Notes: generated by a model not told the origin, from the letters alone. Shown: positions 11,130-22,745, counted from the stretch's first letter. The stretch is 64,000 nt of DNA from Rhizomys pruinosus (GCA_009823505.1 VZQC01006311.1:1134450-1198449), one strand, 5' to 3'. A program made the numbers and translations.

Positions 11130-11880
11130 ATGTTATTTTTATTTTTTTGTATGTATGTTTTGCTGGCATGTAAATGTACCATGTGCGTACAGTGCCCTTG
11201 GAGGCCAGAAGAGGGTGTGAGGTCCCCTGGAACTGGAGTTTTAGATGCTTATTAGTTACCATGTGGGTGCTGGGAACCAAACCTGGGTCCTCTGCAAAAG
11301 CAGCCATTACTCTAAATGGCTCAGCCACCTTGCCAGCCCTGCCGAGCCAGGTGGACCTCTATGAGATCAAGCCAGCCTGATTTATACATTAAGTACCAGA
11401 GCAGCTGGGGCTATAGGGAAACTATGTCTAAAAAGAAAAGAGAGGGGAGAAGGGAGAAAGGAGAGGATAGAGGGGATGGGGGGGGAAGAGAAACTGATTT
11501 TTATTTATTTATTTATTTATTTTTGGTCTTTTTAAGACAGGGTCTCCCTGTAGACCCAGCTGGCCTAGAACTTGCTATGTAGACAAGGCTGGCCTCTGCC
11601 ATGTGCTAGGTTTAAAGGCGTGTGCCACCACGCCTGGCGAGATACTGATTTTTAAAGAAACATTTTATTATTTTTTATTTTATGTGTGTGAGTGTATTGC
11701 CTGCATGTAGGTAAGTGCACCTGTGTCGTGCAGTGCTCTCGGAAGTCAGAAGAGGACATCAGATTCCCCTGGAACTAGAGTTGAATGGTTGTCAGCTGCC
11801 ATGTGGGTACTGGGAATCAAAACCAGGTCCTCTGCAAGAGCAGCCAGTGTCCCTAACTGCCGAGCCATCTTTCCAGTCAC
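11130..11880 (-). mobile_element. B2, B1 and B2 SINE cluster
   Basis: B2 at about 11130-11338, B1 fragment on the + strand at about 11340-11440, truncated B1 at 11524-11640 (minus) and B2 at about 11655-11880 (minus). Confidence 0.75.
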
Positions 11881-11930
11881 AAAGAATTTTTTGCAGAGTA
11901 AATTTTTTTTGTACATTAAAAAAAGTTTTA

Positions 11931-12105
11931 GGCTGGGCGTGGTGGTGCACGCGTTTAATCCTAGCACTCGGGAGGCAGAGGCAGGTGGATCTTTGTGAGT
12001 TCAAGGCCAGCCTGGTCTACAGAGTAAGTTCCAGGACAGCTGGGGCTACAGGGAGACCATGTCTCAAAAAGACCAAAAAACCAAAAAAAAACCAAAAAAA
12101 AGACA
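11931..12105 (+). mobile_element. B1 SINE (young)
   Basis: Starts GGCTGGGCGTGGTGGTGCAC and ends in a CAAAAAGACCAAAAAACC-type tail. Confidence 0.92.
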
Positions 12106-12557
12106 GTTTTGTATGTACCAGTAGGAGTGGGCTACACTAGGCATGGAGGGTATGTTGAGCTCAGTTCAGGTGTGGCTGGAGGAGGAGGAGATCACTGCGT
12201 GGCTAGGAAAGGAAAGGGGAGGGTCAGATGGGCTTCTGGAGGAAGGACTGGTGGCAAGCAATAGCAAAATCCAGTCAGGTTTAGAAATTCTTGGATTTCT
12301 GGGTTTGATCCCAGCACCCTGTAAAATGTTAGATGTGGTGTTTATAATCCCAGTAGTGCAGAAGCAGAGATGGGAACCCTGGGGCTCATTGGCCAGCCAG
12401 CTAGCCTATCATAATCAACGAGCCCCAGATCTCAGTGAGAGACCCCCTGGAAACAAGGATGCTGCCTGAGGAATAACACCTGAGCTTGACTTCTGGCCTA
12501 TGCACAAATTTACACATAATGTGCATTCATTCGTACGTGAACACGAACATGCACTTG

Positions 12558-12558
<1 letters not shown>

Positions 12559-12597
<39 letters not shown>

Positions 12598-12599
12598 CA
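12559..12599. repeat. (CA)n microsatellite
   Basis: About 40 bp of CA repeat. Confidence 0.9.
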
Positions 12600-12639
12600 G
12601 AGAATATTTCAGATTTTGAGGCTTTCTAGATATGAGAAT

Positions 12640-13290
12640 ATTTGCATAGACTTTAGTGGCTGAGAATCCCTAATATGATATACTCCAAAATCCAAAACTT
12701 TCGAACAGACTGTCAGCCCATGAAAGGAAACAGCCAGAATTGACCAGAATCCAAGACAACAGCTCCAGAGAGAGTGGACTGTTCTTCTTCTCATCCACCT
12801 GTGCCCCTTTTCTAAGCCCAGGGAATAATCTGCGGAAGAGGGGGCGTGGTAGAATGTAAGGGCTGCGATTGGGGTGAAGGGTGAAACTACAGCAATGTAG
12901 TCTGGACCCTCATTTGATTAACCTGATTGAACATACAACCCCTCACGCCCCCTGGAAAGGTGGGGCTGTGGTGTTTTGGGCACAACAGCTGCAAATTGGT
13001 TTTAACCATGAAAGGGATGCTTGTACTCATTTTATCACCTATTGCTAAAAGAAATGGGAAAAAAAAAAAAAAACTTGGAGAGAGATATGCAGGACAGTCC
13101 TGGCAGAATGCATGATCTCCGGTTTGGGTGGGGGTGGGCGGGGAAGGGGAAGGGGAGATATCCCTGAACTGAATTGGAAAAATGATTGTATATGAAATGC
13201 CAAAGCAATCCAATAAAAAATAAATAAAAATATATACAAAAAAACAAAACAAAAAAAAAACAAAAAAAAAAAAAACAAAACTTTCAAGTA
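12640..13290. mobile_element. Probable L1 3' end inside an older MITE-like repeat
   Basis: A G-rich polypurine run (about 13125-13160), then AATAAAAAATAAATAAAAA near 13212, looks like the 3' UTR and tail of a rodent L1 on the + strand. The flanks contain AATCCCTAATATGATATACT and CCAAAATCC motifs like those at 15.6 kb. Confidence 0.45.
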
Positions 13291-13374
13291 TTAAGGTTTT
13301 CTACTTTGGAGACAGGGATTAGATTTGATAGGCCTTAAAAAAAAAAAGAAAGAAAACTCCAAATCAAATCTAGA

Positions 13375-13540
13375 TCGTGGGCATGATGGTGGCACACGCC
13401 ATTATCCTAGCACTTGGGAGGGCAGAAGGTAGGTGGATCTTTGTGAGTTTCAAAAAAGGCAGCCCTTGGTCTAACAGAGGATGAGTTCCAAGAAGGCTGG
13501 GGCTACAGGTATACCCTGTCTTGAAAAGACGCCCCCCCCA
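13375..13540 (+). mobile_element. B1 SINE, indel-rich
   Basis: B1 frame is recognisable (GGTGGCACACGCC, GGTGGATCTTTGTGAG) but has many small insertions, as in the low-quality stretch beyond 17.8 kb. Confidence 0.6.
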
Positions 13541-13882
13541 AAAAAATAAAAAAAAATTTTTAAGAGGCATGCCAAAAAATAAAATAAAAAAAAAAAAATA
13601 AAGATTTTTTTTGATTGGGGGTACTTCAGCCTATAAGTTCTTAGCAGAATATAAGAGAGGATTATTGGATATAGTTTAACGAGAGCTAAAGAAATGAGTT
13701 CCTGGTGTTAAGTCTATAGGTATTATTATTATTTGATAGAAATTTTGGATTAAAAGTGATCAATGAACATTTTCTTTTTTTTTAAAATTTATTTTTATAC
13801 AATATATTATTTTTATCAAAATTAGTACCTGTGTACCCCCATCCCCTCCACCCCTCCAGAGGCTCATGCTTCTGCCAAACAT

Positions 13883-13883
<1 letters not shown>

Positions 13884-13932
<49 letters not shown>
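13884..13932. repeat. Long poly(T) tract
   Basis: About 49 consecutive T residues, on the 3' side of the L1 remnant (an A tract on the L1 strand). Confidence 0.95.
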
Positions 13933-14089
13933 CTCTGCAGAGGTTTTTTATTTGGGCAGAAGTTAACCTGTTTCAGTCAGTTCTTTTGCTGCAGTCTTTC
14001 TATTGTTTGTTGTTTGTTGTTGTTTTCATTAAATGCATCACTTCTAACTGCTTTGGACAAAAGCTCAAGGGGCCAAGCACAGGAAATTA

Positions 14090-14404
14090 TTACAACTGGG
14101 TTAATATTTGGGCACTAAGCATCCACGATCTGAGGGATACCATGTCATCGTTTGTTTTCTGGGTCTGTGTTACTTTCCTCAGCATTGATGTTTCAGCTCC
14201 AGCCATTTTTCCTGCGCCTTCATGATGTCGCTCTTTCTTTACTGCTGCATAGAACTCCATTGTGTAGATGTACCACATTTTCTCTATCCACTCATCAGTT
14301 GAGGGGCATTTGGGTTGGTTCCAGCTCTTTGCTATTGTGAAGAGAGCTGAAATAAACATGGCCATGCATGTATCTCTGCGGTGGGGTGAGTCTTGGGGAT
14401 ACAT
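14090..14404 (-). pseudogene. L1 ORF2 C-terminal fragment
   Basis: An open stretch on the minus strand encodes the conserved ORF2 C-terminal region around WNQPKCPSTDEW and KMWYIYTMEFYAAVKK, which is diagnostic of LINE-1. It is 5'-truncated: no reverse transcriptase or endonuclease region is present, so it is a dead relic. The nearby A tract and about 150 bp of following sequence probably represent its 3' UTR. Confidence 0.85.
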
Positions 14405-14489
14405 GCCCAGGAGTGGTATGGCTGCGGTCGGGTGGCAAGTTCATTCCAAGTCTTCCAAGGGTTGAACTTTTCATGTGTAGCTCTTTTTC

Positions 14490-14670
14490 TTTTTTTTTTT
14501 TTTAAGGAAAGAAGGGTTTATTAGCTCCCAGTTTAAGGCAGCAAGAGCTTGAAGCAGCTGACCACATTACATCCTCAATCAGAAGATGGAAATGAGCGTG
14601 ATAGTGCTCAGCTTCCTCCATCCATTTTATCTAGTTCAGGACCTCAAGCCCACTGTATCATGTGTAGCTC
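14490..14670. repeat. Rodent interspersed repeat fragment
   Basis: GAAAGAAGGGTTTATTAGCT, then GGCAGCAAGAGCTTGAAGCA, resembles the repeat family at 1-880. Confidence 0.4.
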
Positions 14671-14674
14671 TTTT

Positions 14675-15340
14675 AGCGAATTAAAATTTGAGATGATACA
14701 TTTGAAGCATTTAAACTCAGTTCCTGGCATCACTGCTAAGAATGGTTCTCATCCAGGAGTCATTTTTGTCTCTTTGGAGAAATTTAGCAGTGTCTAAAGA
14801 CACTTGTGGTTGTCTTTGTTCATGTACAAACTATATGTGGACAAGTTACAGAAAGTGTACACAGAGAAGTGTACACAGAGAAGGGGCACTCATTTCACAG
14901 CAGCAGCCCCTCTTTGGGCTTCTGATAGTGCCAAAGTGTAAGCAGTGTTAAATTCTTCTCGAAGGGGATGTTGTTCCTTGGTGTGTCGTGCTAGCTGCCA
15001 CTGTTAATTCTTTCCTTCGTTTCGCATATATACTTACCTAATTATGTGAGAGACTGGTTAGGGTAAACTGAATCTGTAGGGCAAGGACCATGGACAGCTT
15101 CAGAGCTGATTATTTTGGTTCTCTTAACTACAGGCACTGCATTGATAGTCTAAATTTAATCATTGTTTCATATGTTTTAGCTGTTCATACACTATATTCA
15201 TAAATTTAATCTTAGCTGTTTCCCACTGCATAGTTGTTATACTGGTCATATTTTATTTACCTGAACTTTATTTATTTAGTATTTTAAGTCATTTACTTTA
15301 ACTTAATCATTTAAAAGGAAACGTATGTAAAAAAAAAAAA
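14675..15340. other. NDC1 intron, unique
   Basis: No gene or recent repeat was seen. Confidence 0.5.
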
Positions 15341-15348
15341 AAGAAAAA

Positions 15349-15519
15349 AGCCGGGTGTGGTGGCACACACCTTTAATCCTAATCCTAGCACTCGGGAGGC
15401 AGAGGCAGGCAGATCTTTGTGAGTTCATGGCCAGCCTGGTCTACAGAGTGAGTTCCAGGACACTGGGGCTACAGGGAGACCCTGTCTCAAAAATATCAAA
15501 AAAAAAAAAAAAAAAAAAG
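15349..15519 (+). mobile_element. B1 SINE
   Basis: Full length, with a 20-nt A tail and a duplicated TAATCC in its body. Near repeats of AAGGAAACGTA and AAGGAAACATACTA flank it. Confidence 0.9.
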
Positions 15520-15564
15520 GAAACATACTAAGAGGAAATCTAGTTTGATTTCCTGTAGGTAGAA

Positions 15565-15890
15565 TACAGGTTGAGATAATCTCATATCCAAAACCCTACC
15601 ATATATTTCAGAATTCAGATAAAAAAAAATGTTAGTGCATCATGATATCTGAGGTGCACTCCCCTTAGTCAGGAACATGAGTGTTTTTCTCCCATGAAGT
15701 AGCTGAGCCTGTTAATAAGTGGGATGAAGAGATGAGGACTCCAAATAGCCTGTGTCAGCTTATGTCAGGTTTTACTGCCAGATGAGGTCAAGTCAGGTCA
15801 GCTTTTACAACAAAGGAGTTATAAAAAGTTCTGTTGTTCTTTCGTTTTCAGGCCTTTTTGGATTTAAGAATTGAGGATAAAGCAGTTAAA
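15565..15890. repeat. Ancient palindromic MITE-like repeat
   Basis: The left end (CAGGTTGAGATAATCTCATA, then TCCAAAACCC) is roughly inverted at the right end (TTTTTGGATTTAAGAATTGA). This fits a short terminal-inverted-repeat element; the family is not assigned. Confidence 0.4.
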
Positions 15891-15929
15891 GTAAGAAAAA
15901 TCTGTCATTTTTGGGGGGGTGGGGGTATT

Positions 15930-16292
15930 TTTTTGAGACAGGGTCTCCCTTTAGTCCCAGCTGGCCTGGAGCTCGCTCTGTAGACCAGGCTGGCCTTGAA
16001 CTCCCAGAGATCCGCCTGCCTCTGCTGGGATTAAAGGCGTGCGCCACCATGCCCAGCCCAAGTCTGTCAGTTTTTAAAATTTTTATTTTTTATTTTGTAT
16101 GAATGTACTGTCTGCATGTAGGTTGGCACATCCATGTCACGCAATGCCGCAGAGGTCAGAAGATGGCGTCAGATTCCCCTAGAATTGGAGTTAAAGACAG
16201 TTCTTAGCCGCCACGTGGGTGCTGGGAATCGAATCTGGGTCCTCTGCAAGAGCAGTCAGTGCTTTTAACCTCTGAGCCATCTCGCCAGCCCC
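15930..16292 (-). mobile_element. B1 then B2 SINE
   Basis: B1 at about 15930-16060 and B2 (short variant, TAAAGACAGTT) at about 16075-16292. The motif AGTCTGTCA recurs at 15899, 16061 and 16295 as serial target duplications. Confidence 0.85.
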
Positions 16293-16666
16293 CGAGTCTG
16301 TCATTTTAATTTCTAGGTAGATACTCTTGGTTGCTGAAGTCCCTGAACTTGGGGCCTTGTCCTTTGTTAAAATGGAGGTTAGTGAAGATGAGAGAGGTAG
16401 CAAAGGTAGTTAGCTCCAAACTAAGCTTCTCCTCTTTGATTTAACTCTTAGACCAGGAGAGTTTGTTTGTTTGTTTGCTTGTTTGCTTGCTTGCATTTTT
16501 TGAGCAGTTATAGCTATAACCAGTGATGTTTTGGACTGAGGTAAAATGCCTGTTGTGTAACCCATGACAAAAAGCCTAGCAATGTAGCATATGTCTGTAA
16601 CCCCAGCTTTGGTGGGAAAAGGGGTAGAGATAGGTAAGGTCACCAGAGTGCTTAGCTGGCCAGCCT

Positions 16667-16750
16667 AGCTAGATTCATGAACTTCAGGTTGACTGAGAGA
16701 CCTTGGCTAGCTAGATTCATGAACTTCAGGTTGACTGAGAGACCTTGGCA
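16667..16750. repeat. 42-bp tandem duplication
   Basis: AGCTAGATTCATGAACTTCA and its continuation occur twice, starting at 16667 and 16709. Confidence 0.9.
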
Positions 16751-16829
16751 TAAAAAAAATAAAGGTGGAGAATGGTCGAAGAAAGATATCTGATGACAAC
16801 TTCAGGCATCCATATGCCTATGTGTGGGC

Positions 16830-17640
16830 ATGCATATGTACACACACATCTCTGCATGTACATGTGCTTGTATGCACACAAAAGATGAAAATTTTTTGTT
16901 TCTTTTTTTGTTTTGTTTTGTCTTTTTGAGACAGGGTCTACCTATACCTCTAGCTATCCTGGAACTTACTATGTAGACCAGGCTGTCCTTGTACCTACAG
17001 AGATATGCCTGCCTCTGCCTCCGGAATGCTGGGATTAAAGGTGTGTACCGCTACGCCTGGCTTAAAAAATGAATGTTTGGCAGATCTTTATGAGTTCAAG
17101 GCCAGCCTGGTCTACAGAGTAAATTCTAGGACTACTGGGGCTACAGGGAGACCCTGTCTCGAAAAGACAAAAAAAAAAAATGTTTTCTGAGTGTTGTCCT
17201 TTCTTTCTTTTTTTATTTTATTATTATTTTTTGTCTTTTTGAGACAGGGTCTCCTTATAGCCCCAGCTGGTTTGGAACTTACTCTGTAGACCAGACTGGC
17301 CTTGAACTCAGAGATCTGCTTGCCTCTGCCTCCCAAGTGCTGGGATTAAAGGTATGTGCCACCATGCCTGGCTTAAAGACGGTTCAGCCTCTTCAGAGTG
17401 TAGACTGCCATTGTTGGACTACCTGGGGTGTGTCAAGGAGGCCAGTGCAGGAAGATCAAGACAGGATGCATGCTTGCTGGACCTCATTTGGGTGACCATG
17501 GGGCGGAGGGACCCCAGTGTGGAGCACAGGGGCAGGTTGATGGTTGTTTGGGCTTGCCAAGGAGGAATCTTCAAGCACTTTCTTGGGGAAAACATGACAT
17601 CTTTTAGCAAAAAGAGAAAGAAAAGAAAGAAAGAAAATCC
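16830..17640. repeat. First copy of a roughly 0.8-0.9 kb near-tandem duplication
   Basis: Contains B1 (minus, 16919-17062), truncated B1 (plus, 17080-17180), B1 (minus, 17233-17375) and a unique tail (about 17390-17620). The same order recurs at about 17800-18775. Confidence 0.85.
17233..17390 (-). mobile_element. B1 with a 5'-truncated dimer junction
   Basis: A minus-strand B1 whose upstream side continues through the dimer junction (rc of GGCTTAAAGACGGTT) for about 13-18 nt of B2 head and then stops. This fits a 5'-truncated dimeric SINE. Confidence 0.5.
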
Positions 17641-17789
17641 TTCAACTCAGGTGATATGTGTATGTATGTATATGTGTATGTATTTATATGTGTGTATATG
17701 TATGTAGGTGATATGTGTATGTATGTATATGTGTATGTATGTATAAATATATACATACATACACATATCACCTGAGTTGGAGGATTTTA
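17634..17789. repeat. Fold-back palindrome
   Basis: AACTCAGGTGATATGTGTAT near 17645 is exactly inverted at about 17755-17776 (ATACACATATCACCTGAGTT). The palindrome extends outward to AAAATCCT and AGGATTTT, with a CATA/TATG-rich loop. An N at 17795 lies at its edge. Confidence 0.85.
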
Positions 17790-17799
17790 TATACNTATT

Positions 17800-18775
17800 G
17801 TATATGTGTGTGGGCATGCATATGTGTACACAAACATCTCTATCTGCATGTACATGTGCTTGTATGCACACAAAAGATGAGAAATTTTCTGTTTCTTTTT
17901 TGTTTTTTGTTTTGTCTTTTTGAGACAGGGTTCTACTTTACCTCTAGCTACTCATGGAACTCTTCCTATGTAGACCAGGCTGTCATTGTCCTCTACAGAG
18001 ATATGACTGACTCTTGCCTTCGGGAATGATCGGGATTTAAAGGTTGGTGTGTACCGTACGCCTGGCTTAAAAAAGGAATGTTGGCAGATCTTTATGCGTT
18101 CAAGGCCAGCCTGGTATACAGAGTAAATTCCAGGACAACTGGGGCACAGGGGAGAAAATGTCTCGAAAAAAGAAAAAAAAAACAAAAATGTTTTTTTTTT
18201 TTTTTTTTTTTCAATTTCTTTCTTTTTTTATTTTATTATTATTTTTTTTGGTTATTTTTGAAGACGGGTTCTCCTTATAGCCCCAGGTGGTCTGGAAAAA
18301 ACTTACTCTGTAGACCCAGACTGGCCTTGAACTCAGAGATCTGCTTGCTTGCTCTCCCAAGTGCTGGGATTAAAAAAAAAAAAAAAAAAAAATGTGCCAC
18401 CATGCCTGGCTTCTTTAAAGCGGTTTTCAGCCTCATTCAGAGTGTTGTTTCTAGGACTGCCATTTTGTTGGCCTACTACCTGGTGCTTGTGTCAAGTGTT
18501 TGTGTAAAAGGACTGCAAGTGCATGGAAGATCAAGACAGGAAGCAATTGTGCTGGAACTAATCTGGCGTGAACTCATGGGGAGAGGGACCTGGAGGGCGG
18601 AAGGGAAGGAGGAGATGGAGGGAGGTAGGAAGGGTACCAAAGTGTGGGGATGAAACAAGGGGCGGTTCTTGATGGTTTTTTGTTTGGGTTTGCCAGGGAG
18701 GAACTTTCAAGCACTTTCTTGGGGAAATAAGCATGGGAAAAGCATGACAATCTTTAGCAAAAAAAAAAAAAAAAA
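17800..18775. repeat. Second, indel-rich copy of the near-tandem duplication
   Basis: Parallels 16830-17620 from the TGCATGTACATGTGCTTGTA motif to CTTTCTTGGGGAAA, but with dozens of small insertions and expanded homopolymers, including a 20-nt A run inside a B1 at about 18374. Confidence 0.85.
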
Positions 18776-18844
18776 AAAAGTTAAAAAAAAAACAAAAAAA
18801 AAAAAAAAAAAAAGTCCGCCAAGAATGGTTGGGTGATATGTGTA

Positions 18845-18895
18845 AGCATATTATAGTATATTATATATATAATATATATACTATAATATATGTAA
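18845..18895. repeat. AT-rich palindrome
   Basis: CATATTATAGTATATTATAT is mirrored by ATATATACTATAATATATG, giving a near-perfect AT hairpin. Confidence 0.8.
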
Positions 18896-18899
18896 AGCA

Positions 18900-19250
18900 A
18901 ATCAAGTTGGGATGTGCGTCCGGAGAACAACAACAACAAATAGAATGGGGGGGAAAAAAAAAAAAAAAATGAAAAAAAATTAGAAAAAAAAAAAGCCTGT
19001 GAAATTAGTGAAATTCCCGCCCCAAAACAATACGCGCTGGTTTTGGTGTGAAAAAAAACAAAAACCAAGAACGCGGGAACAAACAAGACTGATAAAAAGA
19101 TGCCAAGACATGTATGACAGAGGGCAGGCACGCTTGGGTGGGTTGGGGGGGGCATGGAAGGGAAAGTGACGCGAATCAGGAGACTTGAGAAAATGAATAT
19201 GCTTGTATGGAAAATATGCGTACTAACAATAAAAAATTAAAAAAAAAAAG
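18900..19250. other. A-rich, low-quality sequence
   Basis: Many interrupted poly(A) tracts. It is possibly a corrupted L1 3' end, since a G-rich run at about 19139 is followed by AATAAAAAATTAAAAAA. No gene was seen. Confidence 0.35.
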
Positions 19251-19254
19251 AGGT

Positions 19255-19705
19255 TCTTTTTTCAGCCCATGGATGCTGGGCGAATTCAAACCTGGATCCT
19301 TCTGCAAGAGCAGTCAGTGCTCTTATCCACTGAACCACCTCTCCAGCTCCTCCAAGTGCTTTGTTATTCTTTCTTAGAAGCTTTTTAAAGAACATATATT
19401 TATTATAAACATTTCGCTACACACCTCATTCTTTTTTTTTTTTATTTTATTTCTTTCTTGTATGTGTATGAATGTACTGTCCTGCATGCAAGTTTGTGCA
19501 CCCGTGTAGTGCAATGCTTGATGCGCGAGGAGGGTCAGAAGAGGGTGTCGGATTTCCCTGGAATGGAGTTCTCCTGGAATTGGAGTTTCAGAGACGGTTT
19601 AGGCCGCTCGTGTCCCCGGTGCTGGGATCGAACCGGGTCCTCTGTATATTAAAATGTCAGGTCGTGCGCTCCTTAACCGCTAGAGGCCATCTCTCCAGGC
19701 CCCAT
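19255..19705 (-). mobile_element. B2 SINE fragment and a B2 SINE, indel-rich
   Basis: A 5' fragment at about 19260-19352 and a long-variant copy at about 19435-19705, both with unusual indels. Confidence 0.7.
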
Positions 19706-19889
19706 ACAACTCATTCTTTTGACAGTTATCCATGCAGGTCCATTGGACCCCTTTATAATCTAAGGTTAGGCATATCATGGGAGCTTAGTGATCAGTGTTG
19801 TTTTATCCTCCTAAGAAACTATTTTGTATTAGTCATTAATCTTTTCTCCACTTGTTGATCTTGCCGTGATTAGTAAAAGGACTGATTAA

Positions 19890-20650
19890 AAACACGTTGG
19901 AGCGATGGTTCATGCGGGTTAAGCGCACTGGCTGGCTTTTTGCAGGATGATAAGGTTTAGTCACCAAGCACCCACATTGGATCTAACAATTCTAAAAATC
20001 ACCAGTTCCAAGTGCCAAGGGACTTCTAACCTCCCTGTTCGTATCTCTCGCAGAAGGGCTAAGAACACTCCTCGTATAAACAGTTACATAATTAAGGGCT
20101 GGAAGACGGTGGATCAGCGGTTAGGGTTTTAAGAGCCACTGACTGTTCTTACAGAGAACCCAGGTCTAGTTCCCAACACCCACATGGCTTTTTTTTTTTT
20201 TTTTTTTTAGACAAGGTCTCCCTGTGCCCCAGGCACCCCAGCTGTCCTGGAACTCCACTGTGTAGACCAGGTGCTTCTGAATCACAAAGATTCCGCCTTT
20301 ATGCCTTTGCCTCACAAGTGCCCGTATTAAAGGTTGTGTGCTACCATGCCTGGCTATTTCATTAATTTTTAAGAAATTTACTATATTTAAGGGGCTGGAG
20401 AGATGGCCTAGTGGTTTAAGAGCACCGACTGATTTTGCAGAGGACATGGTTCAATTCTCCCAGCACCCACCATGGCGGCCAAGAGCCATCAGAAACTCCA
20501 ATTCCAAGACAACTCCACTTCCAGGGGAACCTGACACCCGCTTCTGACATCAGCGGCATTGCACAACACCGGGTTTTTGTGTTGGGGTGCACAGACCTGC
20601 GTGCAGACAGCACATGCATACACATAAAAAATAAATAAAAAATTAAAAAA
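19890..20650. mobile_element. B2, B2 head, B1, B2 SINE cluster
   Basis: Old B2 (plus, about 19890-20080), B2 head (plus, 20096-20188), B1 (minus, about 20190-20357) and long-variant B2 (plus, 20392-20650). All carry small indels. Confidence 0.65.
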
Positions 20651-20929
20651 AAGAACTACTATTTAAGATGCTTGGACACATTTTTGTAGTTATTTATAAA
20701 ATTTTGATACAAAATCCTATAGTTAGTAATTTATGCTTTTTTGTTTCAATAAACAACAACAACAAAAAAAAAAACCAACACAACTTCTGTTGATGTTGGA
20801 TCTAAAGATTTTGTTTTCTTTAAAGTGCTACAACAGCAGTTATTTAGACAAAGCAGAAGAGTACAAAGAGGCGAAGTAGTACAAAAGACAGACAATAGTT
20901 ATTGTGAAACCGCTATATTTTTTTTTTTT

Positions 20930-21092
20930 TTTTGTCCTTTTTTTTTTGAGACAGTTTCTCACTTTTATTACCAGTTGTCCTGGAGCTTGTTCTGTAAGAC
21001 CAGGCTGGCCCTGAGCTCAACAGATGGTCTGCCTTGCCTCTGCTCTCGCCTCCTGATATGCTGGGTTAAAGGCATGTACCTGCCATATGCCA
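20930..21092 (-). mobile_element. B1 SINE, indel-rich
   Basis: GAGACAGTTTCTCAC through GTTAAAGGCATGTACC, with several inserted bases. Confidence 0.65.
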
Positions 21093-21439
21093 TGCCAGTG
21101 TGCTCATCTTTATAGGATGTTGTTATGTTCTGATAGTTTTATTTTTTTTTTTTTTATTTTTAATTAAATATTAATTTAATTTAGCTTAGTGTACCTGTAG
21201 TGTTATCTCATGTGTTATTCTTATTATGTATCAGAAATTATTAATGAAAGATATTTTTGGTTGTTTAACTCAAGTACAACTCTTTGTACAATCTCATTGG
21301 ACATCCTTTCAAATTATAGATATCTCCATTCGGATTCATCCTACTGAATTCGTGTTGCTCAGTAGACATTGTCTGGCTAGAGTAACTTATTTGAACCTGA
21401 GCCAGCAAAAGTCCTAAAAATCTAATGATGGTAGGTAAA

Positions 21440-21768
21440 ATTTTTTTTTTTTTTTTTTGTTCATTTCTTGCATGAATAGTGGTATCCCTTAGGTCCCCAG
21501 CAGCGGGCATCGAGCGCGATTTTTGTGTGTATAGACCCGTGGCTGGTGGCCTTAGAACGCACAGGAGATCCACCTGGCCTCTGATGGCCAAATGTGGGGG
21601 ATTAAAGGCGGTGTGCCACCCTACTAAGCCCCTTAAGACGGGTCTTATCCGCCAATTTTGGGTGTGCTTGGGCATTGAACCCCCGCGGGTACGGTGGGGC
21701 GGGGTATTTACTCTCTCCTGCAAAGTAGTCCGTCTCTTCTTAACCACTAAGCCTCTCTCTAGCCCCCA
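21440..21768 (-). mobile_element. Dimeric B2-head/B1 SINE, degraded copy
   Basis: B1 (about 21460-21630) followed by the junction CCTTAAGACGGG and a B2-type head ending TCTCTAGCCCC at 21768, all on the minus strand. Many single-base indels disturb it, as in the surrounding low-quality stretch. Confidence 0.55.
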
Positions 21769-21784
21769 GTAAACTTGATTTTAT

Positions 21785-21910
21785 AAGAAGAACTGAAAGC
21801 CAGGCATAGCGATACGTGCCTATAATCCCAGCACTTGGGCAGCTAAGGCAGGAGGATTCTTAATTTGAGGCCAGCTTCAATAACAGAAAGATCCCTGTTC
21901 TAAAAGAAAC
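21785..21910 (+). mobile_element. Old B1/B4-type SINE
   Basis: GCCAGGCATAGCGATACGTGCC, then AATCCCAGCACTTGGG; diverged. Confidence 0.6.
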
Positions 21911-22269
21911 GGGACAGGTCTTGGGGAGCCAGTTTACGGTGATTAGCATGCCAGGAACAGGAAACGCAGGAGACCTGGTTTCAAGTCTCCAGAACCCACC
22001 TAAAGCCAAGCATGGTAATACTCATTTTTTAATCTCAGTGCTCATATGGTCAGATGGAAGGGTGGAGATGGGACAGTCCCTGGAAACCTGCAGGCCTGAC
22101 ATATGGTGTGGTGAACAACAAAGAGACTCTGTCTAAACAGGTAGAACGCAAAGACCTATACCCTAGCTTACTCTCTGACCTTCCCACGTTCCCTGTGGCA
22201 TGCATGTACCAGCCCTCCCATACATGAATGTTGCAGTACAATACATATCATTGCACAAAACAGAAAAAA

Positions 22270-22745
22270 AATATAGCTGAATAAAACAAACGAGTTGTGT
22301 TTATGTGCATGTGTTCATGGGTGGTCATGTACAAATGTGTACACATGCTTGAGGAGGCCAGAGGAAATCCTCAAGCGCCATAGACCTTTTTTCCCTTCGT
22401 TTTGGAGACAAGGTCTCTCATTGGCATAGCTGGCTGGTGAGCCACAAGAATATGCTTGTCTCCACGTGTAAGTGTGTATCACCATTCCTGGCTTTAGAAC
22501 AGGTATACATCTATAATTAAAAAAAGTAAAATATTGGTGTGTATGCGTTCATTTTCCTACATGATATAATGTAAAATATGTGCATGCAACAGATGGTTCC
22601 TAGCCCCCATGTGGATGGGACCGAACTCCAATGGGTTCTTTTGCAAGTAAAGCGAGTGCCTCTTAAACACTTGGGCCAATCCACTTTTTTTTATTGCATG
22701 TATTTGTGTATTTATCGGCATATGCTGTGAAGCGGTAGTGTAGAG
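22270..22745 (-). mobile_element. Old SINE relics (B1- and B2-like)
   Basis: GAGACAAGGTCTCTCATTGG at about 22405 is a B1 relic. The blocks at 22290-22380 and 22580-22690 resemble old B2 or B3. Confidence 0.45.

Noticed and set aside
14090..14404. 104-codon minus-strand open frame as a host gene
   Set aside because: It is the C-terminal end of L1 ORF2, truncated and without the catalytic regions.
15852..15890. 39-nt in-frame mini-exon candidate (TTTTCAG acceptor, AAAGTAAGA donor; AFLDLRIEDKAVK) in the big NDC1 intron
   Set aside because: The sequence is the inverted end of an ancient MITE-like repeat, and the flanking NDC1 exons already join to the expected peptide without it.
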